From Conoideocrella luteorostrata (taxonomy: Eukaryota; Ascomycota; Sordariomycetes; Hypocreales; Clavicipitaceae): a stretch of 64,000 nucleotides of DNA. Below, piece after piece: positions 1 through 11,979 of this stretch (within the stretch, counting starts at the first letter, position 1; each line of letters opens with the position of its first letter). The notes beneath the pieces are model-generated. The model did no database searches, was not told the DNA's origin, and was given only the letters and a program-made list of their open reading frames with translations. The translations under genes and the position numbers were made by a program. The stretch spans positions 62,001-126,000 of the forward strand of contig JASWJB010000046.1 in the NCBI GenBank assembly GCA_032433595.1. The letters run 5' to 3'.

Positions 1-559
1 TGATGGCATTCACTGCCTAGCCCCGGCGCCACACATTCGAGGCGCATGGATGGATGCATGGCTGGATGTACGGATTGAGGCGGCGCAGACCAGGCAGCCA
101 ACCACTACCATGTCGTGGGATGGAAGCTCAACTCGACTTGACTGGAGTTTGTCATGCGTCAGTCACGCGTACACGTATGTAACGAGGTACAGCCCGTGTG
201 GGCAGCGATGCTGTTGGTGCTGACATGCTTTGCCCTTACATCATGGTCCATCTCACACTTCTGGTAATTGCAACAACTACATTTTGTGTCTTTTTCATCC
301 ACACCATATATTTCTGCCTGGTGCAATTCATGCGAGCTACGATTTTGCGCCACATCCGGGCTCCTCTCCTCAGGTCATTGATTGACTCACGAATTAAACC
401 AAGTTCGCCCAAAATCTCCCCTCCTGTCCTCTCCCTCGAAAGCCTTAGTTACGTGCTTTGCGCGACCTTGAAGTCGCTTCGAATTAGTTGGCTGCCAGCT
501 TGGACAAGTGACAAGAGCCTGTTATTCTGTGAAACAATAAGAGCAATACTTCTTGAATC
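1..559. other. Left flank, no gene seen
   Basis: Upstream region of the first gene. The open frames that cross it run into or through the 864-aa gene in other frames and show no recognisable family, so I treat it as promoter and 5' leader. No tRNA or repeat seen. Confidence 0.5.
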
Positions 560-3154
560 ATGGATCCATCCCATTTACCTTATTTACACGTCCCTGATTT
601 CGGAGACCGGGGAACCCAGGGACCGAACAGTTCTTCAAATACAATTCCTTGGGCTGTGCTGGACCCTTGGTCCGTCAACATGGACGACAAGACCGACGAC
701 GCAACAAAAGCATCCTCCACGGCTGGAGCTATCAACTCCACCATTGACCCCCCTCTCTGCCCCGAGACCAAGACGAGATCGGTGCCTCCGAATATTTGGC
801 GTGCTGCGGTTGACACCAACTTCAATCTACCCGCCGAGGGCATACGAATTGGGAGACATGTCATGACATTTGCTGACTTTGGGTGCGCGAGAAATGCGGA
901 CCTGTTCATGGTCCACGCCGTTGAGTTTGAGCTCAACCAGGGAGATACGCTGGTTTACGTTGATGTGCCCAACATGCCCAAGGATCCGCGGAAGGTGGCC
1001 GACTGCGATAACATTGCCTACAGATCTCAGGCATTTCGGGTCCATTCCGAGAAGCTACGAGCTACGGGCTCAACAAAATTTGCCGAGATGCTCGGGCCAA
1101 CATACCAGTTTCGTATCCAGAGACGACGAAAGATGGTGAACAAACTGCCCGACGGCGTCAAGTATCTCCTGGACCTTACTCCACCTGCGGAAGGTGACGA
1201 ACTGGTATTTCAGATGACGGAAACGTCATTGACCCCTGGAATCATGGACTGGTGGACATCCTACCGATATCACGGTGCTGAAATTGGCCTTGTAGCTGGC
1301 CATGATGATATCTGCTGCTGCAAGCGCCAGATGTCCGACTATACGGGCTTCGGACCTGACGAGGATGAGCGCTTTGATAAGGACGGTTGCAGGCTACCGA
1401 AGCCTTTGGGCACAGCCGCAGCCCTCCCGCCTTTGCCTGTTGAGATGGTGAGATACAAGGAAGAAGGCAGAGAGAAGCTTCACGAAACCCCAGAATATCG
1501 CAAGATCCCCGACTACTGTCCCATTCGGCATCGAAATAGCATCATTAGGCTGATGATTATGCTGGAGGGCCGAGAGATACCCCTGGATTCCGCCAACCGT
1601 GTCTGGATGCTAGTGGCTGTGGCCAAGATCCTGGACTGCACATCTGTTGTCCGTGATCGAGTTGCCCAGTGGATCATGCAGGATAGAAACTGCCGGTTTA
1701 TCGAAGTATTACCGGAGGAGGCCCTCAAGATTGGTTATGATCTTCACCTGCAGGACGTAACCCAGACTGCGTTTCGTATTCTGGTCAACGAGATGGCTCT
1801 TCAAGAAGCTGCCACAGGTCATGGATCTGCTCCGAAACGAGCTCGGCCCAGGACCACAATTTTTGGAAGACGGACCGGTGAATGTAGCGACGAGCTGAAC
1901 AACATCATTCAGCATGCTGCTCGTGCTCTTGTAGAGCGCGTTACCGTAACCCACACAGAACTTCAAAGCGAAGACCTTTTCGATCGATGGGGTATTGGGG
2001 AATGGGGGAAATTAAGAAAACTGGAGGCAGTTCTTGTCGAACACTGCTCATCCGGAACTGCCGAGAGTACTGCATTCAGCGACGCCCTAAATAAAGTCCG
2101 ACTTCTCATGACACAACTTCGGCGCACGATTGGCCTTAAATACAGCATCAGCGCAGAGTCTTATGTCACGAGCAGCCCGTTTCTGAACGGTATGGACACC
2201 GATCGGGCCACCTACGTAAACGTAGCGGACTGGGAAGAGCTGGAAAACATCATGGGCGGGTTCAACGCGGTGCAGAAGCTGCTCTGTCCCTTTGTATACT
2301 ATGAAATGGGAGATCGATGCAACAAGAGCTTCTTTACAAACCCGTACCCTGATGCCAGCCACCTCGGAGATCAGTCCCTCACAGCTCTAGCCGGCGCGGC
2401 TCAGTCGTCTCTTGAAGTCCTCTTGGGGCGCTTCCCAAGGCTGGCCGATGCGCAGCAGTGGCGGTGCATCATCGATGATACAGTACCGCCGTCCGCCCCC
2501 AGCTTCAATAGGATACAGAGACCATTTGTGGACCTGCACGAGATGGAGACCCAAGTCAAGCATGCCCTGCAGCCGCTTACACTCTGCTGGGTCCGACATG
2601 ACGTCGAGCCTCCCGCCAACATCACCCGGCACTTACTACTGACCCTCCACCGCGACGAGATGAAATACCTGCCCCTATGGGCGGGCGGCCTTGACGACGG
2701 CACAGGCGGCGTATTCGAAGAACACATCCCGCCCACGGACATGGGCCCCAATGGGCCCGGCCCGGCGTACCACACAGGCCGCACGATTCCTTCCGCGCCC
2801 CCAAGCATAAGCAGCTCCCTGATGGAAGAGATTGCAGCCTTGAAAATGGACGGTCTAACGAGCGGCGGCTCGGTCGACGTCCACGATAGCATATCAACAG
2901 TCTACAGAGCCGACAGAGTCATTGCCGAGGATGTGTCCGTGGCATCAGAGTCGTTCAAGACCGAACCAAGCGACTACCAGGCCGCTCGGTTTGCCATACC
3001 TCAGGACCATCAGAGCATGGGAGAGGCTGTGAATGCTTTGGTGGAGACGGATGAGGATTTTGATATGGATATGCAGGAGACGCCTCAAGCATCTGATGGG
3101 GAGAGTGATAGTGATGACAGCGTAGTTGTTATTAAGGCAGCGACTAAGACGTAA
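560..3154 (+). CDS. Conserved fungal protein of unknown function, 864 aa
   Basis: A single uninterrupted frame of 864 codons starting at ATG 560, an unusually long intronless ORF for this window. I do not recognise a catalytic family. Residues about 100-250 (a stretch with YLLDLTPP and MDWWTSY) and about 340-400 (a helical segment around LDSANRVWMLVAVAKILDC, followed by DRVAQWIM) have the look of the poorly defined BTB-like or multi-helical proteins common in Sordariomycete genomes, but that is only resemblance. A cluster CCCKRQ near residue 255 could be metal-related or chance. The C-terminus is acidic (DEDFDMDM, then DGESDSDDSVVV), which suggests a nuclear or interaction tail. No signal peptide or membrane segment is visible. 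It converges with TAP42. The length and lack of stops make coding status safe; function is unknown. Confidence 0.85.
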   Translation: MDPSHLPYLHVPDFGDRGTQGPNSSSNTIPWAVLDPWSVNMDDKTDDATKASSTAGAINSTIDPPLCPETKTRSVPPNIWRAAVDTNFNLPAEGIRIGRHVMTFADFGCARNADLFMVHAVEFELNQGDTLVYVDVPNMPKDPRKVADCDNIAYRSQAFRVHSEKLRATGSTKFAEMLGPTYQFRIQRRRKMVNKLPDGVKYLLDLTPPAEGDELVFQMTETSLTPGIMDWWTSYRYHGAEIGLVAGHDDICCCKRQMSDYTGFGPDEDERFDKDGCRLPKPLGTAAALPPLPVEMVRYKEEGREKLHETPEYRKIPDYCPIRHRNSIIRLMIMLEGREIPLDSANRVWMLVAVAKILDCTSVVRDRVAQWIMQDRNCRFIEVLPEEALKIGYDLHLQDVTQTAFRILVNEMALQEAATGHGSAPKRARPRTTIFGRRTGECSDELNNIIQHAARALVERVTVTHTELQSEDLFDRWGIGEWGKLRKLEAVLVEHCSSGTAESTAFSDALNKVRLLMTQLRRTIGLKYSISAESYVTSSPFLNGMDTDRATYVNVADWEELENIMGGFNAVQKLLCPFVYYEMGDRCNKSFFTNPYPDASHLGDQSLTALAGAAQSSLEVLLGRFPRLADAQQWRCIIDDTVPPSAPSFNRIQRPFVDLHEMETQVKHALQPLTLCWVRHDVEPPANITRHLLLTLHRDEMKYLPLWAGGLDDGTGGVFEEHIPPTDMGPNGPGPAYHTGRTIPSAPPSISSSLMEEIAALKMDGLTSGGSVDVHDSISTVYRADRVIAEDVSVASESFKTEPSDYQAARFAIPQDHQSMGEAVNALVETDEDFDMDMQETPQASDGESDSDDSVVVIKAATKT

Positions 3155-3515
3155 AGCAGGGCTTGCTTGCTTCCTTGCTTCCTTGCAGGCTCCCCTCACG
3201 AACTGGTGGATCTTTACTATACGAATGATGAGTTGTTATGTTTATGAATGTGGCTGTTCATGAACCTCAACGGATATATACGTGAAATAATGAAATGTAA
3301 CAATCGGCGTATATCAGACACTATATATACACCCAAATATAGTACTGCAGCATTATCCATACGAAAAGTATAAAACGTATCATCCACCAAATGAACATGG
3401 TCGCTTGCCTTCTGCCCCTTCCATTTTCCAACGCCTATGCAACTTTTTTTTTTTTTAAAAAAAAAAAAAACACCCATTCGCACTCTTCATCATTGTTTTC
3501 GGACATGCCTAGATA
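3155..3515. other. Convergent 3' intergenic with a T13-A14 palindromic tract
   Basis: Space between the stop codons of the 864-aa gene and TAP42, which face each other. It holds CTTC repeats just after the first stop and a perfect run of 13 T followed by 14 A at 3444-3470, which could fold as a hairpin and lies where the two transcripts would end. No ORF with family resemblance. Confidence 0.5.
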
Positions 3516-4574
3516 TCATCCCATGTTCAGCGTATTTCCCGTACCCCTTCTATTCTCATCCTTGTAGTCATCCCACTCTCTAGCCTTGTACATCTCCCTG
3601 TCCACAGCATCCATATCATCCTCGTCAACCACCTTCTTTGGCGGGTCTGTGCCACCCTCCAATATGCCTCCCCTCCTCTTCTCCTCCTCCAGATATTCGT
3701 CGATAGACATAGTCGGCAGGTTATGTCCCGGCCGAAACACCCCCTTTGCAAGATCTGTCCTCCCGCCCACCAGGGTAAACGGCTGCAACGGCTTGCCCTG
3801 CTGCGAAAGCAACGGCCCCCCGGTATTGAGCCCTTTCCTCAGCGGCTGATCCAGCCGTAGCGTCGGATCAAACTCCTCAACTTTATCGGGCCTGACACCG
3901 CCGTCTTCAATACCACCCCCCTCCGGCGCCATCTTCAGCATATCCAACTCGCGATTCAACGAATCCAGCCCCTCAAACGCCTTGTGTATCCGCCACTGCA
4001 CATCCACGAGATACACCTCTCTCACGAGCTCCTCGTCTCTGTGCACGTATCCTGGATTCCTCTTCAATAGGGCCAATTTCTCGCGGAGGCCCTTTTCCGC
4101 TTTGAACCCGGCGATTTTGGCTTCCCGCTTGGCTGTCATGTCGGCCCCTGACGGAACAACTGCAAACCTCTCCTCATCGTCTCTATATCGCTCTAGGAGC
4201 TTCGCGTACGGACCGGATACGAACCCGTAGTCGTCAGCGAGGGATAGAAAGCGTTCATATGAATCTCTTGCGGAACGGAGGACTACCCTGCGATGTCTTG
4301 GACCGGAGAAGGGCGTCCGTTGCACGAGCTCGGCAATGGTGTGATTGACGAGGAGGTACGGGAGGGAGGAGGTGGCGATGTCTTCGACGGCTTCGTTGGG
4401 GGAGAACAGGGCCAGGGAGTGGATTTGATTGACGAGAGAGGCGTACTGGGAGAGGACCTCATTGAGTTCGGAGGCGTATGTTGGGGAGGTGGCGGGAAGG
4501 GATTCCAGACTTTGTCGTTTGGATTCGGCTTCCTGGAAGCCTGTGTGGAGGGAGGGGGGCTCATCTGTAGCCAT
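3516..4574 (-). CDS. tap42: TAP42-like protein (PP2A-associated, alpha4/IGBP1 family)
   Basis: Predicted 352-aa intronless protein. The open frame can be extended to 4601 only through a TTG codon; the ATG at 4574 (MATDEPPSLH) is the better start. TAP42/alpha4 proteins bind the free catalytic subunits of PP2A-type phosphatases and act downstream of TOR in yeast. The sequence supports this family: an all-helical N-terminal two thirds, the stretch LPYLLVNHTIAELVQR, a helix around RSARDSYERFLSLADDYG, and the strongly conserved C-terminal motif MSIDEYLEEEKRRGGILEGG followed by an acidic tail. Length is near the yeast protein (about 366 aa). Its partner, the PP2A catalytic subunit, lies at 60478-61974. 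It is divergent in position from nothing nearby; TOP2 lies upstream in the same orientation. Confidence 0.93.
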   Translation of the reverse strand: MATDEPPSLHTGFQEAESKRQSLESLPATSPTYASELNEVLSQYASLVNQIHSLALFSPNEAVEDIATSSLPYLLVNHTIAELVQRTPFSGPRHRRVVLRSARDSYERFLSLADDYGFVSGPYAKLLERYRDDEERFAVVPSGADMTAKREAKIAGFKAEKGLREKLALLKRNPGYVHRDEELVREVYLVDVQWRIHKAFEGLDSLNRELDMLKMAPEGGGIEDGGVRPDKVEEFDPTLRLDQPLRKGLNTGGPLLSQQGKPLQPFTLVGGRTDLAKGVFRPGHNLPTMSIDEYLEEEKRRGGILEGGTDPPKKVVDEDDMDAVDREMYKAREWDDYKDENRRGTGNTLNMG

Positions 4575-5150
4575 GATTGTGAGCGTGCGCAGGCCGTTCA
4601 AACTTTAATTCTATGAGAATATGTTTTCAATATAGAGCAGGAACAAAAAGGAAGGAGAAGAGAAGACGTGTAGAAGGTGAAGTTGACAGGCTCAAGTTGG
4701 AAATGTTTGGCGCCCAGCTACGGAGTAGCTAGGACAGCTTCGTCGTGCTGCTCCAAATTACCCCTCCATCGCAACTATCGATAAGAGGCAAGCAAAAGAG
4801 CCCCACACTCCCTTCCCTTTCCACATTTGCCTCGGAGAATTTCAGTATGTCGGCAGCGTTCACCAGACATCTTCTTCCACCCGACAAGTGACTGCGACGT
4901 TGATCAAGAAATATTTAGTCAAGTGCAATTATGATTGAGCAAGGCCCTAGCTTATTAAATCGAAAGATATACCAATGCAAATTTGTCCATCCAACGCCCC
5001 AAGGCTCCACTGGTCAGCCTTGACTCGCTCCTTCCTACCTAGCCTCGATCCATGTAAGCAAAATAGTGAACATAATACGGAATAGTCATATTGCACAGCC
5101 ATTCATCCAGCAAGAGCCCTCCTCTGAGCTAGTAGGAACTTCATAATAAA
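4575..5150. other. Intergenic, TAP42 promoter side and TOP2 3' end
   Basis: Contains the 5' leader of TAP42 and the 3' end of TOP2, both on the minus strand. One copy of the dispersed motif TACGGAGT lies near 4719. No other gene seen. Confidence 0.5.
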
Positions 5151-8100
5151 TTAGTCATCGTCATCGTCCATCTCAAACGGATCGTCACTCTCATCTTGCA
5201 TGAGCGAGGAGTCCTCGTCCACGATAACTGGTCGTTTAGCAGCGGCGGCACGACCCGGCCGACCACGAGCTGCGGGTTTCGGTTTTGACACAGGAGATGG
5301 AGGATCAGCCATCTCGAGATCATCATCATCATCCGAGTCTACCAGAGCGCTTGCTTTAACACCTGTGATCTTTTTCCTAGCAGCATAGGCTTTTGCGGCG
5401 GGCGATAATGTTGTGGCTTTGGATGCTGTTACTTTACTTTTTTTCGGTTCTGGGTTTACCTTCGCCTTTGCTGCTGCTTTTGCGACTGCAGGCTTGGCTC
5501 GAGCCTTCTTAACCGGCACCGGGAGGCTGTCTGCTTTTGCAGTAGCCGCCTTTGATGCCGAATCCCCCAGCTCATCGTCTGAATTTTGACCTATTTCGTC
5601 CTCGTCTTTGGCAGCAGTCTTGTGAGGAGATGACTTCGCAAGTAGCTCGTAGTTAGTCTCATCATGACTGTCGACATCCATGACCGACTTGGAAGCCTTT
5701 GTTTTCAGTTTTGGTAGGCCGCTTGAAGCCCTGTTGCCGTGGCTGGACTCTGGGCGACTCATTGAATGCAGCCCGACACGTCCATCGCTCTCTGTAGCCG
5801 ACTTGGGTATACCTTTTACCATGGAGCCAATGTCTTCTAGCATTTTGTCATCCTCTTCCTCGTCGTCTGATGATACATCAAACAGCGTCTTTGCTTTGGA
5901 CGCCGCTGCCCTCCTCGAAGGTCGAATGATCTCGGGATCTTCTGATTCAGATTGTGAAGCAGGTTGGGATTGGGATTGGGATTGGGAATGAGGTTGGGAC
6001 AGTTCAGTCATTTTTGCATTTGAAGGCTTGCTTCGACTAAGAGCCATGAAGTCATCATCGGAAAAGTTGTCAGATAAATCCACAACATCATCCTTGGGTT
6101 CCTTCTTTGTCTTTGCGCTGAACATGTCGGCGAATCTTTGAGCGCTCTTGGTCTCTACTTTGACCTTCGGCGCTGCCTTTGCCGCCGCTATTTTGCCTTT
6201 CGCTCGCGGCTTCTTCTCTGGCTCATAGTCATCATCGGCCTTTGCTTTGCGGTTGCGACCCGCACCAATCTTCTTCGACACTCGTCGCCCCATACGGCGG
6301 ATCTGGGTCTGAAGTTCCGCTTCAAGAGCAAGTTGAGCATTCCATTCAACCATAAAATCATCGAGGTCTGCACACCATAAATCTTTCTCACTCTTGGCTA
6401 GCAGGGCTTCATGCTCTGCCTTCTTTGCCGCAATTGCGTTGTTCAACTTGTCAATTCGTTCCGCAGTTAGGGCCCAAATTGGCATCTGCACACCCATAGT
6501 TAGCATCAGTTTGCTTAGCTTCGTGTGTCTGGACAAGGGACAACTTACGCCAAGAAGATAATCAAAATCTCGAGCGCCGCTAACAGCTGCGACATCGTCT
6601 TCGCCATCATTCTCATTATCAGACTTATCTCCTTCATCCCCTGTTGACTTATTGCCTTTCACGCCCGGTGGGAACGCCTCGTAATTGCGCTCACGGAGCT
6701 CCTGTACTAACACGACCTTCTTCTTCTTGGCCACAACCAAGGTACCATCATTGACCTCTCGAATGAATCGAACTTGGTTCTTGTACTTCCGGAAATCTGC
6801 ATGATAGACGCCGAGCCAATATTGCTTTCGATCAGAGTACATGTCCAGCCTGTGGGCATAATATTCCTCCAGGATGTCTTCAACTTTTTCGTATTTCCGA
6901 ATCTGTCCCCTGGTGTCAAATGCGACCAAGTTAGAGGTGGCAACCTGTTTAGTGAGCTTGAACCGCTCCAACAGGCCTTCCTCAAGAATCTTAGGAATGT
7001 GCTTTTCATCCACCATGATTTCGAAATGGACTGTCTTGTGATCGTTGAATTCCTTGTAATCCTTGATCCATGAAGGTCCGTCAACGCCACTGATGACTTT
7101 CTCAAGCTTTGCCTTGAAATCATCAGTCCACATGCGTATCGGCAGTTCAGTAATCACAATCTCGTTGGGGTTCTGTTCATTCTGGTAGGCAATACCGTTG
7201 AACTTGTATCTCTCAGGGCCAGCAAGCTCGGCGTTACCCTTCCAGCCTCGAAACCAGGGCGTCATCGTCTCGAAAGGCTTCTCTTCAGCATCATTTTCAT
7301 CCAAACGGCCCATACGGCGCTTCAAGTTCTTGACAATTTCTTCAGGATGATAGTTAGGAATGCTTGTGCTCCATCCGGTTCCAATACCATCGGCACCATT
7401 AACAAGAACCATAGGGATGATGGGTGAGTATACTTCTGGTTCAATGCGATTGTCATCATCATATTGATGCTTGAGACTGGCCTCGTCCAGTGGAGAGAAA
7501 ATTTTCTTTGCAAATGGGGTTAACCGAGTAAAAGTATAACGCGGACTAGCAGCATCACTGCCTCCAGCAAGACGGGAACCGAAGTTACCACTTGGTTCTA
7601 ATATATTAATATTGTTGGAGCCGACAAAATTCTGCGCCAGGGCGATAATGGTCTGCTGCAAGGAAGCTTCACCATGGTGGTATGCAGTCTGCTCAGACAC
7701 ATAACCAGCAAGTTCAACAACTTTCTTGTCTTTAACCAAATTCCGCTTAAAACAAGCGTACAGGACTTTCCGTTGACCGGGTTTTAAGCCGTCAATGACA
7801 GACGGAATAGATCGCATATTATCGGCCATGCTGAACAGGATGAGTTCTTTGCTAACAAAGTCTCTGTATGTGATGGCCTTGGTAGAATGGTCAAGAAAAG
7901 TGCCGGGTATGAAGTTTCCAAGCCACTCCTTTCGAGCGTCTGCCTTTTTCTTTGAGAAAACAAGGTCGAAAAGCTCAGCCTCTTCAGGCTTCATGACATC
8001 GAATTCTTTAAGATGGTCATCTAAGTTCGTGAAGTACACCTGGGCGTCCTCGCTGGAACTGGTTCCCAGACCCTTGAAGTACTTAGATTGCCACCTTGCT

Positions 8101-10444
8101 AATTCTGCCTTGTGAGTGCCTTTCCACTCTTCATATTGTGGCTGAGTGAAGAAGGATTTAAGTTTCTGGGGTTTCTTTGGATTGGAACCTTGCCACACCT
8201 TAACAATTGGCGTGATAAATTCTCGAAAGAATTCAGGGATCTGCAGGAGCGAAGGGAACTGAACCTGCAGGAAGTTGATAAGAAGGCCCTTGATGTGACT
8301 ACCGTCATGATCCTGATCGGCCATGATCATGAGATGCCCATAGCGAAGACTTTTTGTGTCCGTGTATGTCTGCTTGTGTTTCAAACCCAAGAACTGTTTA
8401 ATGTTCTGGATTTCCTGGTTCTTGGTGATTTGGTCGATGGAAGCATCTCGGACGTTGAGCAATTTACCTCGAAGTGGAAAGACACCGATTCGATCGGGAT
8501 CAAGAATTGCTCGTCCGGACACGGCCAAACCCTTGGCTGAGTCACCTTCGGTCAAAATAAGCGTACATTCGTGGCCTCGTCTAGTGCCTGCCAAGTTAGC
8601 CTCGACAAGCTTGGCATTGCTGACTCTTGCCCTCTTGCTTCCGTCGCTTTTGGACATCATCCTGTCTGCCTTTTTCTGTGCAAACTCCATGATGTTTTGA
8701 ATGGCATCTGATTTGCTAATCTGCTTCAAGAAATTTTCGCCCAGTGTGCATTTACTGCCGAATTGGCTGACCTTGGTTGTGAGTTGCTCTTTTGTTTGCG
8801 AGTTGAAAGCTGGGTTATTGACCAAGCATTTGACGAAGATGAAGATGTGATTTCGCAGATGGCCCTGCTTGAGAGTGTGTCCTTTTTGCCTCTTGTCAAG
8901 GGCCTTTAAAAGCGAGCCAGTGATCTGGTCAGCGATGTAGTTGACATGTGTTCCACCAGAAGTCGTGGCAATACTGTTGACGAATGAAACTTGCTGAAAA
9001 TTTCCATCAGAGACGGTAAAACCAACTTCCCAGCGAGGGTGACCTTTGTCTTTGTCCATCTCGACAGTGCATGTTGGGCTGCCCCCTTCCTCTGCGGTTC
9101 GACCGGCAGCAATAGATTTGGCGTAGAGATCGCAGTAGGCCTTGAAGTTGTTGAGCTTGATGTGCTCACCGTTGAGGGAAACCTTCACAGAACCAATAGT
9201 TCCTGCCATGTCATATACTCTGCGGTAGAGAAGTGACTCTAGATCGTCATCAATGCCATCAGGCATCCCGAAGCGGTTGTAGTCTGGCTTGAAAGTGATG
9301 CGGACAAAGTCGGCAGATTTATTTGACGTGATTTTGGCCTTTCCCATTTTCTGCATATTGTCGGTCCAGGTCTGCTTGTATCTCTTTCCATGAGCACTGT
9401 CCTGACACTCTAGGGTGAATTCTGTGCTGAAAACATTGCAAAGCTTTGCACCATAACCGTTACGCCCTCCAACGGTCCTTTGCTCATCGTCATCAAAATT
9501 GGATCCGGCTAAGAGATGGCCAAAGATGAGCTCCGGAATGTAAATCTTTTCCTTTTCGTGGATCTCAACTGGAATTCCTTTGCCGTTGTTTTCAACACTG
9601 ATCTCACCAGATTCCCGGTTGATTGTGATTTTCATTTGCGACATGGAGCTATCATTCTGCTTGTTGTCGGCGGCGTTGACAATGATCTCGTCGAAAATCT
9701 TATACAAACCGGGCACGAAAGTAACATTTTTGAACTCCATTTGTGAGGTCGCTTTGTTGAAAATCCACATTTGTTGGTCCGTTTTCTCAACTGACCCGAT
9801 ATATGTGTCCGGTCGCTTGATAATATGCTCAAGCTGTGTAAGCTTCTGATATGTCTCCGTGGCAGTTTTCTTTGACTTTGACGTTGTCTTTGCAGGTGCA
9901 TCAATAACCATGCTATCATTCTCAACTTCTGCAAGCGGAATGCCACTGGATTTCTTTGGTGGAGGAGCCTTCTTTTGCTTTTTGGAACTCGGCGGTGTGC
10001 GCGAAAGGCCAGAGGAATTGCCGCCGAGCAAATCTTCGTCATCGCTTTCCGGCTTCGGGCGTTTTGCAGATGCTTTAGATTTCAGAGTCGTTTGCACCAT
10101 CTTCTTTCCGGCGGGCTTGGCCGCTGCCTTGGGTTTTGATTTCTGATCAGGAAGAGTTAGCAACGGGTTTGATCCATGGCATGTTTCCTAGTGCGGAAGC
10201 AGGTTCTTCTTGCCAAGGATATCCATCCTGTATGCTGGGATTAAGAGAAGCCCGTGCAGTTGTGATGCGAAGCATGTAGAAAACGCGAAGACGAATACGA
10301 TTTTGGCAGTCGAGCCGTCAACAACCGGCTGACGGCCGGCAGTCTCGAATTGTCGTTTCAGAATCAACTCACCTTCAGCGGAACATAGCCGTCAGATTCC
10401 TCGCCCAGGCTGAAGGCAGGATCGGACATGGCGTCTGAGTCCAT
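5151..10444 (-). CDS. top2: DNA topoisomerase II (type IIA)
   Basis: Makes transient double-strand breaks with ATP use to untangle chromosomes in the nucleus. I model three exons: 10373-10444 (24 codons, MDSDAMSDP...), 6549-10142 and 5151-6485. The first intron (10143-10372, 230 nt) has donor GTGAGT and joins phase 0. The second (6486-6548, 63 nt, GTAAGT...CAG) is a multiple of three with no stop, so a plain ORF call would wrongly keep 21 extra residues; removing it restores YLLG joined to MPIWAL, as in the family. Seen in order: GHKL ATPase with DEIIVNAADN, the TOPRIM motifs EGDSAKG (about 8531-8551) and DQDHDGSH (about 8297-8322), PLRGKLLNV, then the breakage-reunion domain with SPRY, whose catalytic Tyr codon is 7536-7538, and GTGWSTSIPNYHP. 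The C-terminal third is charged and low complexity, typical of the regulatory tail. About 1666 aa. Confidence 0.97.
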
Positions 10445-11938
10445 GTTGAATTACAGTCGTGTAACTGCGCTGGGAATGCTTCCCGTCGCAGTCAGATCAG
10501 AGGAGAAAATGAGTGGAACAAACTGTACATGAATTGTACACAATACACTAAACCGTAGCCCACCGAGTTGTGAGAGGAAGGCTCTTGTAGTTAGGCGATA
10601 GCAAGATCTGGTCTGATGGTCGTGATTGACATGACCCGTTAAATCAAAGCGCAGTGATCGTGGTTGTTGTGTTATTGTTGATGTCCCAACCGATGCTGAA
10701 GCGCGTAAACAACCGATCAAACCAGACGCGCCGCCGAACTATTTATCCTGCCTGCTACCAAGTTACTTGGTGAGTACGAAGTACTCCGTGCTGGTTACTA
10801 GTTACTCCGTACTGTCCCTCATCGGCTTAGGGGCTCCACTTGCGAACTAGGGACCGTGTCTTACTGCCTGAGGCAGAAAGCCGTCACGATCCAATCCCCG
10901 ATGCTGCTTAACTACCTATGGAGTAGGGAGTAGTAGGGAGTACAGAATACTTACGGAGTACAGTCTGTGCCCATAAGTTTCCAACCCCCACAGTCGCGCT
11001 GCAGCACGCCAGCTGGGTTGGAAACTATTGGACCCCCGTTGTAGATCGGTACTTCAGCAAATTAACTAGTTAGTCATTTTGTACTTGTGTACGAGCCAAA
11101 ACAAACAGATATTCTTGCCGTGGGCACCAGTTTACCATCTTGTCGTCTGCTCATGATTCAACGACTCCGAGAGACCAAAAGACAAAGAGCGGCTCGCCAC
11201 TCTAGAGTCTCTGCAGGCAGCGCACGGCGTCACGTTTAGTAGGCACAAGGACGACTCACCGGATGCGAGTGGTATCGTGCGATGAATGTCTGTGACAGCT
11301 TCAATATTATGGGTCCAGGCAGGGTCATATTGAATCTCATAATATCGACCGCACACGGCGGAGATGTTTAGTATAGCTCTCTTCGCTATATTAAGGTGTG
11401 GCTAAAGTACGCTAGGTATGCCGAACGAGACTGTGATAGCCCGTAATACTTTTACCCCTTGTCTCTCACCCTCAGAGCATAGAGCAGATCCGTCTCTATT
11501 GAAAAAATATGGCGTTTAGAATATGAGGCTACACAATCATGCGTGGCGGTGGCATGGCTCTGTTGTAGTAGGTTTCCTGGTACGCACAAACATCCCTTCG
11601 GATCATGGTGTTAACTGCAAGCAAAGTGCGACAAGATTAGCCTCAAGGCGCCATGAGTTGCATGCAGCTACATTCTTGACACATGAAGCATATTTCACCT
11701 TACCTGTAGCGTACTTCTCGCTGTCCTATGAACACTAAGCTAAATGTCAGGTGATTCAGGAACGTGGCCTATTTTGAAGCGATAATTCTCGTGTCACAGA
11801 ACACCGCCAACTCAATCGTTGGTAGCGAGAAATATCAATCGCCAGACCAGATCAAGTGAGTCCCTAGGCTGGAGCGCAATATCTCCCGCCTTCTCACCTG
11901 TCCGGCAGCCGGCCGAGCCATATTATATAGCGAGCAGC

Positions 11939-11979
<41 letters not shown>

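Noticed and set aside
198..866. 222-codon plus-strand frame at the left edge
   Set aside because: It overlaps the start of the well-supported 864-aa gene in another frame and has no family features.
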